Below, piece after piece: positions 18,606 through 27,381 of a stretch of 64,000 nt of DNA. The notes below the pieces were generated by a model. That model ran no database searches, was not told the origin of the DNA, and saw only the letters and a program-made list of their open reading frames with translations. A program made the position numbers and the translations under genes. This DNA comes from Gammaproteobacteria bacterium (GTDB taxonomy: Bacteria; Pseudomonadota; Gammaproteobacteria; Pseudomonadales; Azotimanducaceae): positions 1 through 64,000 of the forward strand of contig JAPOVY010000141.1 of assembly GCA_026707905.1 (NCBI GenBank), read 5' to 3'. Position 1 is the first letter of the stretch. Every line of letters starts with the position of its first letter.

Positions 18606-19260
18606 ATCGCTCTTGCTCGGCTAGATCCTTAGCCAGCAGTTTTCGCTGTCAGTCATCGGTTCTCCATCGACCATTACGAGAGGCAAACTAATCCTCATTT
18701 TAGACAAGTGAGACGCGCAGTTTGTCGCAGTGAAACGTGACATTCGGTGAAGAGATCTTTGACGTTTTCGGTGCGAATTCACAGGCGTGAAATTACGCGC
18801 GTTCTTTGGATCATTGTCGCCTTTTCGTAGGCAAGTGAGATACAACTCACGGAACCGAGGATGAGCGTTTGTCAGAGCTGATGTGACAGTTGTGAACTCA
18901 TGGGTGAGAAGCTATTTGTGCACTTCTCACGTCCTTGAACGCCTGTGCCGAACACGTTCTCAAGTACATGACGTTAGTTTCGAATGCAAGATTGTGACCT
19001 CACGTCTTCGTTCTTTAGAGGGCGAACCTTTGTTTTTGAAGCGAACTGGATTCGATATGGACGATGCGGTTTGTGTTTATGATTGGTCCTGCCAATTAGC
19101 TGCTTGCACATGTGAGTGATACATCGGAATTACTGCTTTAGCGGCGAGGATGCCGATCTGCTACTTGACTTCTAAAAATTCTCTGCGACCATTGGCAGCC
19201 GCACAACGTGATTCAACGGGACGGTTGCGAATTCGCATTCGAGCAAAAGCAGGTTCCTCG
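18606..19260. promoter_or_regulatory. divergent intergenic region before the peroxidase-TonB operon
   Basis: About 650 bp between the amidohydrolase and the peroxidase. Open frames at 18621-18845 (-) and 18883-19119 (+) exist, but have no recognisable features. The rightward operon promoter must lie here. I cannot point to a specific box or to a Fur- or haem-type operator. Confidence 0.3.
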
Positions 19261-20427
19261 ATGTTCTGGCGCACGCTATACGGGTTCTTGTGCTTGCAGG
19301 TTCTGCTGAGTGTCTCTGCCATTCACGCTCGACCACTCGTCGAAGAGTACCGCCAAGCGCCAGACCGATGGCCGCCTTTTCAAGTCGATGAAGGTGTTGA
19401 AGCAGTCGAACTCGGTTCACCCAGTAAACCTTCGAAACAAGCATGGCAAACGCGTGAGACCGAACGGCTCGGGCGCATGTTGTTTTTCGACCCGAGGTTG
19501 TCGTCGTCGGGTCAATTAGCATGCGTGAGCTGCCATGACTCCCAGTTAGGATGGGGCGACGGGAAGCGCTTTTCGGCAGGCCATGACCGTCAAGAAGGCA
19601 CCAGGAACGCCATGTCCCTGCTCAATGTAGCGTACAAGAAGCAACTATTCTGGGACGGGCGTGCCGACGGGATACTCGATCTCATTTTGCGGCCGATCGA
19701 GAGTCCGCTCGAGATGAACGCAGACCTCCCGACGGTCATCAATAGGCTAAATTCGATCGATGGCTATCGGGAGCGTTTCCAAGAAGCATTCGGTGATGAT
19801 CAAGCCACCCCCGAGCGTATCACCAAAGGTATCGCAGCGTTCCTGCTGACGATTTTCTCGTCTAAAAGTCGCTTCGATCACTTCGTCGGTGGCGACTTCG
19901 AAGCGCTGAGTGATCAAGAAATCCGCGGTCTGCACCTGTTTCGAACCAAGGCACGATGTATGAACTGCCACCATGGTCCGCTATTAACCGATAATCAGTT
20001 TCACCACACGGGATTGAGTTACTACGGGCGTCGATTTGAGGATCTGGGCAGGTTTCAAGCGACCAATGAAGTCGAGGATCGAGGTAAGTTCAGAACGCCA
20101 TCACTACGAGACTTGCCGTTCACGCGACCGTGGATGCACAACGGTCTATTCACGGATCTAACCGGCATTTTGCGGATGTATAACCACGGTATAAGCTTTA
20201 ACAGCAGTGTAAGGCATCGTCCTGGAACACCGCCGTTATCGCCGCTCATCAAACCGCTCGACCTATCAAAAGAGGAAATCGCAGATTTAGAAGCCTTCCT
20301 TGTATCCGTCTCGCGCACCCCCAGGCATGTGTTTGCCCCAACCTTGCCGCCCATAACCGCTGAGGTAACAACCACCAGCGAACGCACCGTCAACCCAACT
20401 TCCTTTGTTGAGGAAAGTGAGGAGTAA
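19261..20427 (+). CDS. di-haem cytochrome c peroxidase (MauG/CcpA family)
   Basis: Starting from ATG at 19261, which is followed at once by a signal peptide (FWRTLYGFLCLQVLLSVSA), the mature protein is about 365 residues. It has two haem-binding motifs, CVSCH near 19531 and CMNCH near 19961, as in periplasmic di-haem peroxidases. Other family hallmarks are RLGRMLFFDPRLS before the first haem and RGKFRTPSLRDL plus MHNGLF toward the C-terminus. An in-frame start at 19150 would add 37 residues before the signal peptide and is unlikely. The stop TAA touches the ATG of the TonB receptor, so the peroxidase is the first gene of a receptor/ExbBD/TonB operon. It may process the imported ligand or a metal or haem cofactor at the envelope. 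Confidence 0.9.
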   Translation: MFWRTLYGFLCLQVLLSVSAIHARPLVEEYRQAPDRWPPFQVDEGVEAVELGSPSKPSKQAWQTRETERLGRMLFFDPRLSSSGQLACVSCHDSQLGWGDGKRFSAGHDRQEGTRNAMSLLNVAYKKQLFWDGRADGILDLILRPIESPLEMNADLPTVINRLNSIDGYRERFQEAFGDDQATPERITKGIAAFLLTIFSSKSRFDHFVGGDFEALSDQEIRGLHLFRTKARCMNCHHGPLLTDNQFHHTGLSYYGRRFEDLGRFQATNEVEDRGKFRTPSLRDLPFTRPWMHNGLFTDLTGILRMYNHGISFNSSVRHRPGTPPLSPLIKPLDLSKEEIADLEAFLVSVSRTPRHVFAPTLPPITAEVTTTSERTVNPTSFVEESEE

Positions 20428-22929
20428 ATGACACTCTCAAATCGACTCACCACGGGTCTCACATTCATGACACTCGTTGTCTTCATTGCGCACTCTTCAA
20501 GTGCTCAAGAGACAGATGACGAACAGACCGCGGAAATCACGGTCCCCATTACGGTCGAGGCTGAAGAACCGGAAGTCAAACCCGGAAAGACGACCTATAG
20601 CGCAGAAGAGATCGAGGCAATGCCCACCGGTCCAGCGCACCTATCAGACCTGCTGCGCGCGAATCCTGCGGTCGATTTCTCACGTGATGCTGGGCTTTCG
20701 GTCGGTACCGCGTCGTTGCGCCCGGCCGAAGTTTCGATCCATGGACAACTGTTCTACCAGAACCTGTTCACGATCGACGGAGCGGACACCAACAACGATC
20801 TGAATCCGGCTGATGCACAGGACGTTTGGGCAACGCCGAGTCTGACACAACCATTAGGCGGTAGTTCGCCGCAAGGTTATTACGTTGATGTCGAGCTACT
20901 TGAATCGGTCGAGGTACTCGACAGCAACATTCCTGCGGAGTACGGCGGCTTCACAGGGGGAGTGGTAGATGCCAAGATGAAGTCTTACGAAGGTGAGAAC
21001 AAATTCTCTGTAACCTACAGCATGCAGCGGGACGAGTGGGAGGAGTTTCATGTCACGGAGGACGATGTCACTTCAGCCGACAAGTGGCGAGGCGTCTATA
21101 CACCTGACTACGAGAAGTTGACGATCAAAATCAATGCGATCCAAGCGATCACGGACGATATTGGAATTACGTTAGGGATCAGCAAACGTCAGTCGGAATT
21201 CCTGCAGGAATACGAAGATGACGCAGATGTCATCAATCAGATCTACTATGCGGATGAAATCGACAGCGTGATGAGCAAGATCTCCGGCAATGTTGGTGGA
21301 TTCGATGCAGATTTGTCATTACGCTACACCAATCGAGCTCACGACGGCTTGACGTCGACGACGTATACCGGTTCGTTCGTTAAAGAGCATTTAGGGTTCG
21401 GTTGGACCGCTAACGGCGAGCGAGACTTCGACAATGGCACACTCGAGCTCAAGCTCTCTTCCGACCGACTTGAGGACACGCTCGATAGCGACTCAAGTTT
21501 CTTCACGTATCACGAGTACCTAGAAAACAGCGGTCAGTCACGTTTTAGTGGCGCGTTCGGCGACGTGAACCAGCAGCAATCGCGTGTGAGCTTCAAGCCC
21601 AAATTCACGATGAATCCGCGCGAGCGCGGTTCGGGCACGCATGTGGTTTCATTTGGAGCCGACTTGCGGTCGACCTCGAGTTTCTATGAACGCCCGGAAG
21701 ATGTTGTCTTCGAACAGTATTTTTGTGTTCGTGACGATGGCAGTAACGGCTGTCGCGATCAAGACGGAGACGGCCGCAGCAGTGCGGGGGACGAGTTTCT
21801 ACAGCGTCGTTCCTTCTGGTTCGCCGGTAAAGTCGAGTTGGACTATTCGGAAATTTCAATGTACGTCCAGGACGCCATTGAATTCGAGCGCTGGGACTTA
21901 ACGCTCGGTCTGCGCGGCGACCGTAACAGCTACTTGGAAAACTTCACCATATCACCGCGCGTGAGCGCGGAGTGGCACATCGATCGCGAAGCGAAACGGG
22001 CGCTGCATTTGGGCGTCAACCGTTACTACGGCCGAAGTTTCCTAAGGTATCAGTTGAATGACGAGATATACGGCTGGCGCGAGACCTACTCGAATCTAAC
22101 GCGTATTCGCAATCGACCGAATGAGCAAGTACCGTGTTCCGTACCAGATTGGGAAAACTGCACCTATACGACTTTCGACGATCGCACGGGCGCGTCGGAC
22201 CTCGATTCGCCCTACGCCGACGAAGCCATGATCGGTTGGTCACAACCGTTAGGTGGCGTTGCAATGTACGTACAGTTCGTCAACCGAGAAGCTCGCGACG
22301 GTGTGTCGCGGTCCCGCGACGACGATGGCCGCTACTTCTACACAAACGACGGTCGAAGTTCGACGCGAAGCGTTACGGCACAATTCACGGAGACCACACC
22401 TCATGCGTGGGGTAGTGTGCTGTTTCGATTTAATACAGGCTTTAGTTACCGCGACACCACGAGTAATCGCCAGGACGACAGTGGTTACGACGAGCAACTT
22501 GAAGTGGATTTGATTTACTACCAAGACCAGCTGATTCCCGTCTCGGAATTACCCGCATGGGACTACAACATTCCGATCAACTTGCGAGGTGGAGCATCCG
22601 CAGAATTCACACGCATTGGCTTGACGTGGTCTCAGTTCCTCAATTACAAACGTGGTGGGACGATTGCGCGGGACAGCCGAGAGGATTGGCAGGATCCAGC
22701 AACCGGGATCGAGTACGACATCTATGAAGATTTTGAATTCGACGACCTAGTTACGCTCGACTGGAAGTTTGACTGGACGCAACCTGTCACGGACCGCACG
22801 TCGCTCTTTATGCGACTCCAAGTACACAACGTGTTCGACCAGTTGTCGGATGCGAGTCTGGTTGATACGCGACGACGCTACAACAAAGGTCGACGTTTTT
22901 GGATCGAGGTAGGCGCTTCGTTCTTTTGA
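20428..22929 (+). CDS. TonB-dependent outer-membrane receptor
   Basis: An 833-residue receptor with a signal peptide (TLSNRLTTGLTFMTLVVFIA, cut near SSAQ). A plug domain follows (EEIEAMPTGPAHLSDLLRAN; QLFYQNLFTIDGADTNND; VEVLDSNIPAEYGGFTGG), then a long beta-barrel ending in a C-terminal phenylalanine (FWIEVGASFF). The start ATG follows the peroxidase stop directly and has GAGGAG upstream. There is no STN signalling domain, unlike the decayed receptor at 9-11 kb. A DQDGDGRS-like acidic loop near residue 450 may bind calcium. Ligand unknown. It is clearly energised by the ExbB/ExbD/TonB genes that follow. Confidence 0.92.
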   Translation: MTLSNRLTTGLTFMTLVVFIAHSSSAQETDDEQTAEITVPITVEAEEPEVKPGKTTYSAEEIEAMPTGPAHLSDLLRANPAVDFSRDAGLSVGTASLRPAEVSIHGQLFYQNLFTIDGADTNNDLNPADAQDVWATPSLTQPLGGSSPQGYYVDVELLESVEVLDSNIPAEYGGFTGGVVDAKMKSYEGENKFSVTYSMQRDEWEEFHVTEDDVTSADKWRGVYTPDYEKLTIKINAIQAITDDIGITLGISKRQSEFLQEYEDDADVINQIYYADEIDSVMSKISGNVGGFDADLSLRYTNRAHDGLTSTTYTGSFVKEHLGFGWTANGERDFDNGTLELKLSSDRLEDTLDSDSSFFTYHEYLENSGQSRFSGAFGDVNQQQSRVSFKPKFTMNPRERGSGTHVVSFGADLRSTSSFYERPEDVVFEQYFCVRDDGSNGCRDQDGDGRSSAGDEFLQRRSFWFAGKVELDYSEISMYVQDAIEFERWDLTLGLRGDRNSYLENFTISPRVSAEWHIDREAKRALHLGVNRYYGRSFLRYQLNDEIYGWRETYSNLTRIRNRPNEQVPCSVPDWENCTYTTFDDRTGASDLDSPYADEAMIGWSQPLGGVAMYVQFVNREARDGVSRSRDDDGRYFYTNDGRSSTRSVTAQFTETTPHAWGSVLFRFNTGFSYRDTTSNRQDDSGYDEQLEVDLIYYQDQLIPVSELPAWDYNIPINLRGGASAEFTRIGLTWSQFLNYKRGGTIARDSREDWQDPATGIEYDIYEDFEFDDLVTLDWKFDWTQPVTDRTSLFMRLQVHNVFDQLSDASLVDTRRRYNKGRRFWIEVGASFF

Positions 22930-22969
22930 GTAACGACTTGACAGTTCAACTGCAGAAGGGTCGACGTGC

Positions 22970-23590
22970 GTGAGTCAGTTAAATGCCCTTCTGCAGGACG
23001 GCGGGTATGTGGTTTGGGTACTACTCGTCATATCCGTGATCGCACTCGCAATCGTGATCGTCAAACAATGGCAATTCGCGCGTGTAAGACCTGAGACGAA
23101 CGACGGTATAGAACCGGCGCTTCGGTTATGGCGTACCGGTGATCGGCAAGGCGCGATCGATGCACTGAGCGACGATGAGCAATTCGGGTCGGATATCGTC
23201 CTCTTCGCGATGCGCGGACGGGCAGAAGCTGGTTGGGATGCCAACGGGCTGCAAGATGAAATCGAGCGACAGGGCTCGCTCAAACTGCGGGATCTGCGGA
23301 CTTACCTGCCGGCTTTAGAAGTCATTGGGATGCTGAGTCCCTTACTCGGACTCTTGGGTACCGTGCTCGGGATGATCGACGCATTTCAAGCGATGGAGTT
23401 GGCGGGTAATGAAGTCGATCCTGCCACATTGTCGGGCGGGATTTGGCAAGCGTTGCTGACGACTGCGATCGGTCTTGTCATTGCCATTCCGGCACTTGCA
23501 GTCTTCAACTGGATGGATCACAAGATCCAGCGCGTCGCCGCGAACCTAGACGACGCCGTCACGCAGGTATTTACTGCAGCCGAATCCTAG
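22970..23590 (+). CDS. exbB: ExbB/TolQ/MotA-type proton channel subunit
   Basis: A 206-residue inner-membrane protein starting GTG (SQLNALLQDGGYVVWVLLVI). One N-terminal helix at about 13-33 and two C-terminal helices carry the family signature LLGLLGTVLGMIDAF and the following TTAIGLVIAIPALAVFNW. With ExbD it turns the proton gradient into movement of TonB. It is the third gene of the peroxidase-receptor operon. Confidence 0.92.
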   Translation: MSQLNALLQDGGYVVWVLLVISVIALAIVIVKQWQFARVRPETNDGIEPALRLWRTGDRQGAIDALSDDEQFGSDIVLFAMRGRAEAGWDANGLQDEIERQGSLKLRDLRTYLPALEVIGMLSPLLGLLGTVLGMIDAFQAMELAGNEVDPATLSGGIWQALLTTAIGLVIAIPALAVFNWMDHKIQRVAANLDDAVTQVFTAAES

Positions 23591-23592
23591 AC

Positions 23593-23982
23593 GTGAATCT
23601 GCTGGAATCGGTGACGACTCGTAGGCGTGGCGTCAGCTTGGTCCCGTTGGTCGATGTGGTATTCATCCTACTACTCTTCTTCATGTTGTCGTCGACCTTC
23701 ATTCAGAAGCGGCAGGTACCGATGGACCTGCCGACCGTTTCGACTACCGCATCGGAAATCAACGTCGTCGAAGTCGAACTTCTGTCGAATACCGGTCTCG
23801 TGATGATTGACGGGCGTGAATTCTCAGATTACGAGATCACGTCGATTTCGGACAACACTACAGGAAGTAGTGAGTTAGTCATTGCAATCAAGTCCAGTCA
23901 AGACGTCAGGTTACAGGCTCTGATCACGTTGCTTGATCGGCTCGCGAACGAAGGTTTAGTGAAAGTTGCGCTGGTCGAATAG
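23593..23982 (+). CDS. exbD: ExbD/TolR-type subunit, first copy
   Basis: 129 residues from a GTG just after the ExbB stop (MNLLESVTTRRRGVSLVPLV). One helix with the typical acidic residue (LVDVVFILLLFFMLSSTF) is followed by a periplasmic domain. An open frame upstream overlaps exbB but is not needed. Partner of ExbB in the TonB motor. Confidence 0.9.
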   Translation: MNLLESVTTRRRGVSLVPLVDVVFILLLFFMLSSTFIQKRQVPMDLPTVSTTASEINVVEVELLSNTGLVMIDGREFSDYEITSISDNTTGSSELVIAIKSSQDVRLQALITLLDRLANEGLVKVALVE

Positions 23983-24001
23983 TCGGCAGAACGGCCCTTC
24001 C

Positions 24002-24406
24002 ATGTTACGGAACGACATGGACCGTGGCATGATTCCACTCATCAACGTGGTATTCCTTATGCTCGCGTTCTTGGTGCTCGCAGGGCAGATCGACGTGCAT
24101 CATCGTAAACTCGTTGTGCCTAAATCAACGAGTGTGGTTGACCGCGCTGATTCACACCAGACGCTCACGCTATTCGCCGACGGATCTTTGGAATTCGAAG
24201 GTGCGGAAATCCAGCTCGAGGCACTGCCTCAGGTACTGGAACGCGTTGTATTGCCAGAGAGTGCGGAGGCGCGAGCTACGGTACTCGTGGTCGCAGACGC
24301 TCAGTTGTTGGTCAGCGACCTCCAGAACGTCCTCAATGAACTGCAGGAACTCGGCATACGAACGGTTAATCTGGCGACACTGCCCACGTCGGGCAACGCC
24401 TCGTAG
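24002..24406 (+). CDS. exbD: ExbD/TolR-type subunit, second copy
   Basis: 134 residues from ATG at 24002 (MLRNDMDRGMIPLINVVFLM). The transmembrane helix has an asparagine (INVVFLMLAFLVLAG) where the first copy has the usual aspartate of the proton path. This copy may therefore be structural rather than proton-translocating. Two non-identical ExbD genes in a row are a known arrangement in dedicated TonB systems. Encoded between exbD1 and tonB with spacings under 25 nt. Confidence 0.88.
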   Translation: MLRNDMDRGMIPLINVVFLMLAFLVLAGQIDVHHRKLVVPKSTSVVDRADSHQTLTLFADGSLEFEGAEIQLEALPQVLERVVLPESAEARATVLVVADAQLLVSDLQNVLNELQELGIRTVNLATLPTSGNAS

Positions 24407-24411
24407 ATCAC

Positions 24412-25149
24412 GTGTCGATCAAACCAACGCATTGGTGCGCAGCGATCGTTGGTGCGATTGGGGTTCATTTGGTTGTTTTTGGCTTCCTTTCCGACTACGG
24501 ACTTCGCGCGGGTGCATTGGAACCAGGTGACGGTGGGTTTGAAGTGGGACTTGGTTTAGCCCAAGAACCGGTTGCGGTGCCAGAGGAAACGATTGAAGCA
24601 CCACCGGAGCGAACTGAACCGCCAGAAGAAGAGGAAGTTCTACCAGAACCTGAAGTGGAAGAGATTCCCGAACCAGTTGAGGTCGTTGAATCGCCACCAC
24701 TACCTGTTCCGGAAGCGGCGCTTGAGGACCCAACATCGTTTGAACCGCCAAAGTTCGCGATACAACCACCATCAGGCGAATCTGTGCCACAGGAGGTCGC
24801 GCCGGTCGGTGCCGGTAGCTCACTAACCTACGGAGGTGATGTGGGCGTAAGCGATGTTTACATCGCTCGCTTAGCGGCACGTCTAAATCGATTCAAATAC
24901 TATCCCATAGAATCCCTCCGGAACGGAGAAATCGGTGTGACCGTGCTTTCCTTGGTGATTAATCGGCGAGGACAGGTGCTCGATTCGAGAATCTCTAACA
25001 GTTCGGGTTTTACAGCGTTGGATCAAGCTGCGTTGCGGATCGTCAATAACGCGAAGCCACTGCCGCGATTTGACCGACGAATGAAGATGGACGAGCTTCG
25101 AGTGAATATCCCTATTACGTTTGATATAACCGAGCGACGTACGCGCTAG
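24412..25149 (+). CDS. tonB: TonB energy transducer
   Basis: 245 residues from a GTG. One N-terminal membrane helix (WCAAIVGAIGVHLVVFGFL), a Pro/Glu-rich spacer of about 60 residues (for example RTEPPEEEEVLPEPEVEEIP), and a C-terminal TonB domain with RFKYYPIESLRNGEIGVTVL and the final LRVNIPITFDI. It carries force from ExbB/ExbD to the receptor of the same operon. Last gene of the operon. Confidence 0.92.
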   Translation: MSIKPTHWCAAIVGAIGVHLVVFGFLSDYGLRAGALEPGDGGFEVGLGLAQEPVAVPEETIEAPPERTEPPEEEEVLPEPEVEEIPEPVEVVESPPLPVPEAALEDPTSFEPPKFAIQPPSGESVPQEVAPVGAGSSLTYGGDVGVSDVYIARLAARLNRFKYYPIESLRNGEIGVTVLSLVINRRGQVLDSRISNSSGFTALDQAALRIVNNAKPLPRFDRRMKMDELRVNIPITFDITERRTR

Positions 25150-25171
25150 AGAAACTCAGAAAAGTAACACT

Positions 25172-25220
25172 CACTAGTCGTCCCGTTCTTATATTTCCAT
25201 AAAAACTAGTGTTGTTTTTC
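25172..25220 (+). terminator. possible terminator after tonB
   Basis: CACTAGT at 25172-25178 pairs with ACTAGTG at 25205-25211 across a 26-nt loop, and GTTTTTC follows. The long loop makes this a weak candidate. The remaining stretch to 25471 shows nothing further. Confidence 0.3.
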
Positions 25221-25471
25221 GGAGTTAAATTCAGCTTTCACGCAAACGCCAAGTGTTGCGTTTCGGACTGAAATTCAGAATCTTTGTATTGTCTCGGATG
25301 CTGCGACTTAGTTCAGAGATGAGATGATCAACAGATGATCAACCAGCTCGTGGTACGCCTTCCTCCTGTCGGAAGGTAGACGAAGCACATTGCTGTCATA
25401 GTATCGGAGCTCAGTGTCGTTCAATGGCGTTTAGTACCTCCATGTCAATACTTCATGTGTCAAACACCACC

Positions 25472-26698
25472 TTATGAAGCTATACCAAACGATCGCCTGA
25501 TTTCACCCGTACCGACGAATTGCGACAGTAGACGGTAGTTCTGCTGTTTGTACCTAACCTGACCTGCAACAATCGCTGGATGGATCTCAAGTTCGCTGGC
25601 CAAATTCATCACAGCCATTGAGGTCGGATGATCCTTCACGTCGCTCGAATTCCACGCCTCCTGAGATATAAGGGCTTCTGCGGCCCAATCGTCGGCTTCT
25701 TTTTCGCGCGGGTCTTCCCGTTCCCCTTCCGCTTTGCGCAACGACATGTCATCAACAAAGGCACTTCCCTTGTCATTGTCGAGGTGGCAGCCAACATGAG
25801 CTAGTTCATGTAATAGGCAGAACCAGAAGTTATCGATACGGTCATAACGCAGCGTCAACCCGATGACCGGCCGACCATCACCGAGTCTTAGCGCGGCTCC
25901 GTCGAGATACGTCTTCGCCAAATGTTGCGCGATCACGAACGCAATCCCGTGTTCCTCAAGAAGCTCTTTCGCTTGCTTCGGACCTGTCTCGAACCTACTC
26001 AAACGGGCCACGGCCTTGAGAAAGTCCAAAGTTACGGTGCCGCGCTCGTAGCTCGCTTCGGGCTGGTTCTCGTTCGCTTCCGATAAGACTTGCCAGCACC
26101 ATGCTCGAAGCGCATACGGATCCATCTTCGCGTTAGCCCGTACGTGATCGTTCTTTCGGTAAAGTGCGGAAATAGCGACATCCACCCCACCTGCTCGGTT
26201 GATTAGGTCGCGGATGATCTCCTCGGCGTGGTCCGAGAGATTGGACATATCCGGAATCCAACCCCTCTTCACCATCGCTTTTAACGGAAATTTGCTCCAT
26301 TCCAAGTTGACGTGAGTATCGTCAAACGCGACGTCCGCCTTTTGTAGCAGTACTTCCGCAGGGATACCTAGATGCTCATGAAGCGCGCGCGCCATCGGCA
26401 TCGTTAATGATCGCTTACCTGAAAGAACTTCCGATACCTTCGCACGGCTTCCGATGAACGGGATCAAATCGCGAGGACTCAGATTACCTTGGTCCATGCG
26501 AAACTTAATCGCTGCAACCGGGCTCGGATGTCCAATCGGATAGTGCTTGCTTTCATAATGTTCTACGAGGTCAGTCAAAACGTCGAGCTCGTCGAACTCA
26601 TCGGTGCCGGGAACTGCTTCCATCAACTCTTCGATTCGCACGAGTGAGGACTCATAGTCAGTCTCCGTTCGAATCGGCTTGATCGTATTACTTGCCAT
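25472..26698 (-). CDS. higA: HigA antitoxin with ImmA/IrrE-type metalloprotease domain
   Basis: About 408 residues from ATG at 26698; an in-frame start 18 nt upstream would overlap the toxin stop. The N-terminal third holds a helix-turn-helix of the HigA/XRE type (NLSPRDLIPFIGSRAKVSEV, then LSGKRSLTMPMARALHEHL). The C-terminal half is an ImmA/IrrE (DUF955)-like domain with the zinc motif HELAHVGCH near residue 308 and a glutamate further on (REKEADDWAAEAL). The DNA-binding part should repress its own promoter. Long HigA proteins of this build are common partners of HigB toxins. The frame is intact. Confidence 0.88.
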   Translation of the reverse strand: MASNTIKPIRTETDYESSLVRIEELMEAVPGTDEFDELDVLTDLVEHYESKHYPIGHPSPVAAIKFRMDQGNLSPRDLIPFIGSRAKVSEVLSGKRSLTMPMARALHEHLGIPAEVLLQKADVAFDDTHVNLEWSKFPLKAMVKRGWIPDMSNLSDHAEEIIRDLINRAGGVDVAISALYRKNDHVRANAKMDPYALRAWCWQVLSEANENQPEASYERGTVTLDFLKAVARLSRFETGPKQAKELLEEHGIAFVIAQHLAKTYLDGAALRLGDGRPVIGLTLRYDRIDNFWFCLLHELAHVGCHLDNDKGSAFVDDMSLRKAEGEREDPREKEADDWAAEALISQEAWNSSDVKDHPTSMAVMNLASELEIHPAIVAGQVRYKQQNYRLLSQFVGTGEIRRSFGIAS

Positions 26699-26699
26699 A

Positions 26700-26995
26700 T
26701 CACACCTCCACCGCATCTATCGCGTCATACTCGGCATGAGTGCCGATGAAACGCACGTAGACGATATGCGCCGGGTAGTTGATCATCACAACAAGCCGAT
26801 AGTGGTTGCCTTTTATGTTGAAGACCACCCGGTTAGCTCCAACGATGCTAGCGTTACGGTACTTCTCCTTTACTTTCGCCGGCGTGTCCCATTCTTCCTG
26901 CTCAACTTCGCGATACCAGGCGAGCAACGGCGTCTCTGCGTCCGAGTGCTTCTCCCAGAATTCTCGAAGTGTTTTTTTTTGGCGATGATCCGCAT
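26700..26995 (-). pseudogene. higB: HigB-family toxin, frameshifted in an A9 run
   Basis: The C-terminal 75 residues (AWYREVEQEEWDTPAKVKEK; RVVFNIKGNHYRLVVMINY; YVRFIGTHAEYDAIDA) are a clear HigB mRNA interferase. The natural start is ATG at 26995, giving MRIIAKK, but nine A follow on the coding strand (T9 at 26982-26990) and shift the frame. With ten or seven A it would read MRIIAKK(K)TLREFWEKHS and join the rest. A TTG at 26927 could start a truncated product. The antitoxin begins immediately downstream and is intact. Transcriptional slippage on A9 could still give some full-length toxin. Confidence 0.8.
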
Positions 26996-27099
26996 AGTTA
27001 AATATAAACTATTCCCAAAACAATTGAAAGTAGAATATTCCTAAGTTTGATCTAAGTATATACTAATGATCAGTAGTATCCTTTATATCCCCCGATCGG

Positions 27100-27163
27100 G
27101 GTTGTGAAATTAACCTTCTGCATTTTCAAGCTATTAAGAACGCAGAAGGTTAATTTCACAACC
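27100..27163. repeat. 22-bp perfect inverted repeat with 20-nt spacer
   Basis: The left arm 27100-27121 begins GGTTGTGAAATTAACC. The right arm 27142-27163 is its exact complement. The spacer is 27122-27141. There is no T tract, so it is not a standard terminator. It lies about 105 bp upstream of higB. It could be a large stem in RNA, a protein-binding site, or the ends of a lost mobile unit. Confidence 0.8.
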
Positions 27164-27338
27164 GACAAGCACTCCCAAAACTAATCTGTTGTCAGCAGAT
27201 CTTCTCTATTTGCAAGTCTTCAATCTTTCTGTATCGTTGCAGTTGGGAAGTCGATTCGTGTGCGTACTGAAGCAGCTACCGTCACCGCGTATTAGCTAAA
27301 GAGTTACATATTTAGACACGTTAGGCGAGAGTCTTCAA

Positions 27339-27368
27339 TCGACGCCCTTTCTAATGAAAGAGCGTCGA
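27339..27368 (-). terminator. stem-loop after the giant adhesin gene
   Basis: On the minus strand, 12 paired bases (one G-T pair) close a 4-nt loop ATTA, 14 bp beyond the adhesin stop. There is no U tract behind it, so it may work as an RNA-end stabiliser or as a weak terminator. Confidence 0.45.
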
Positions 27369-27381
27369 CTGATATAGAGGT

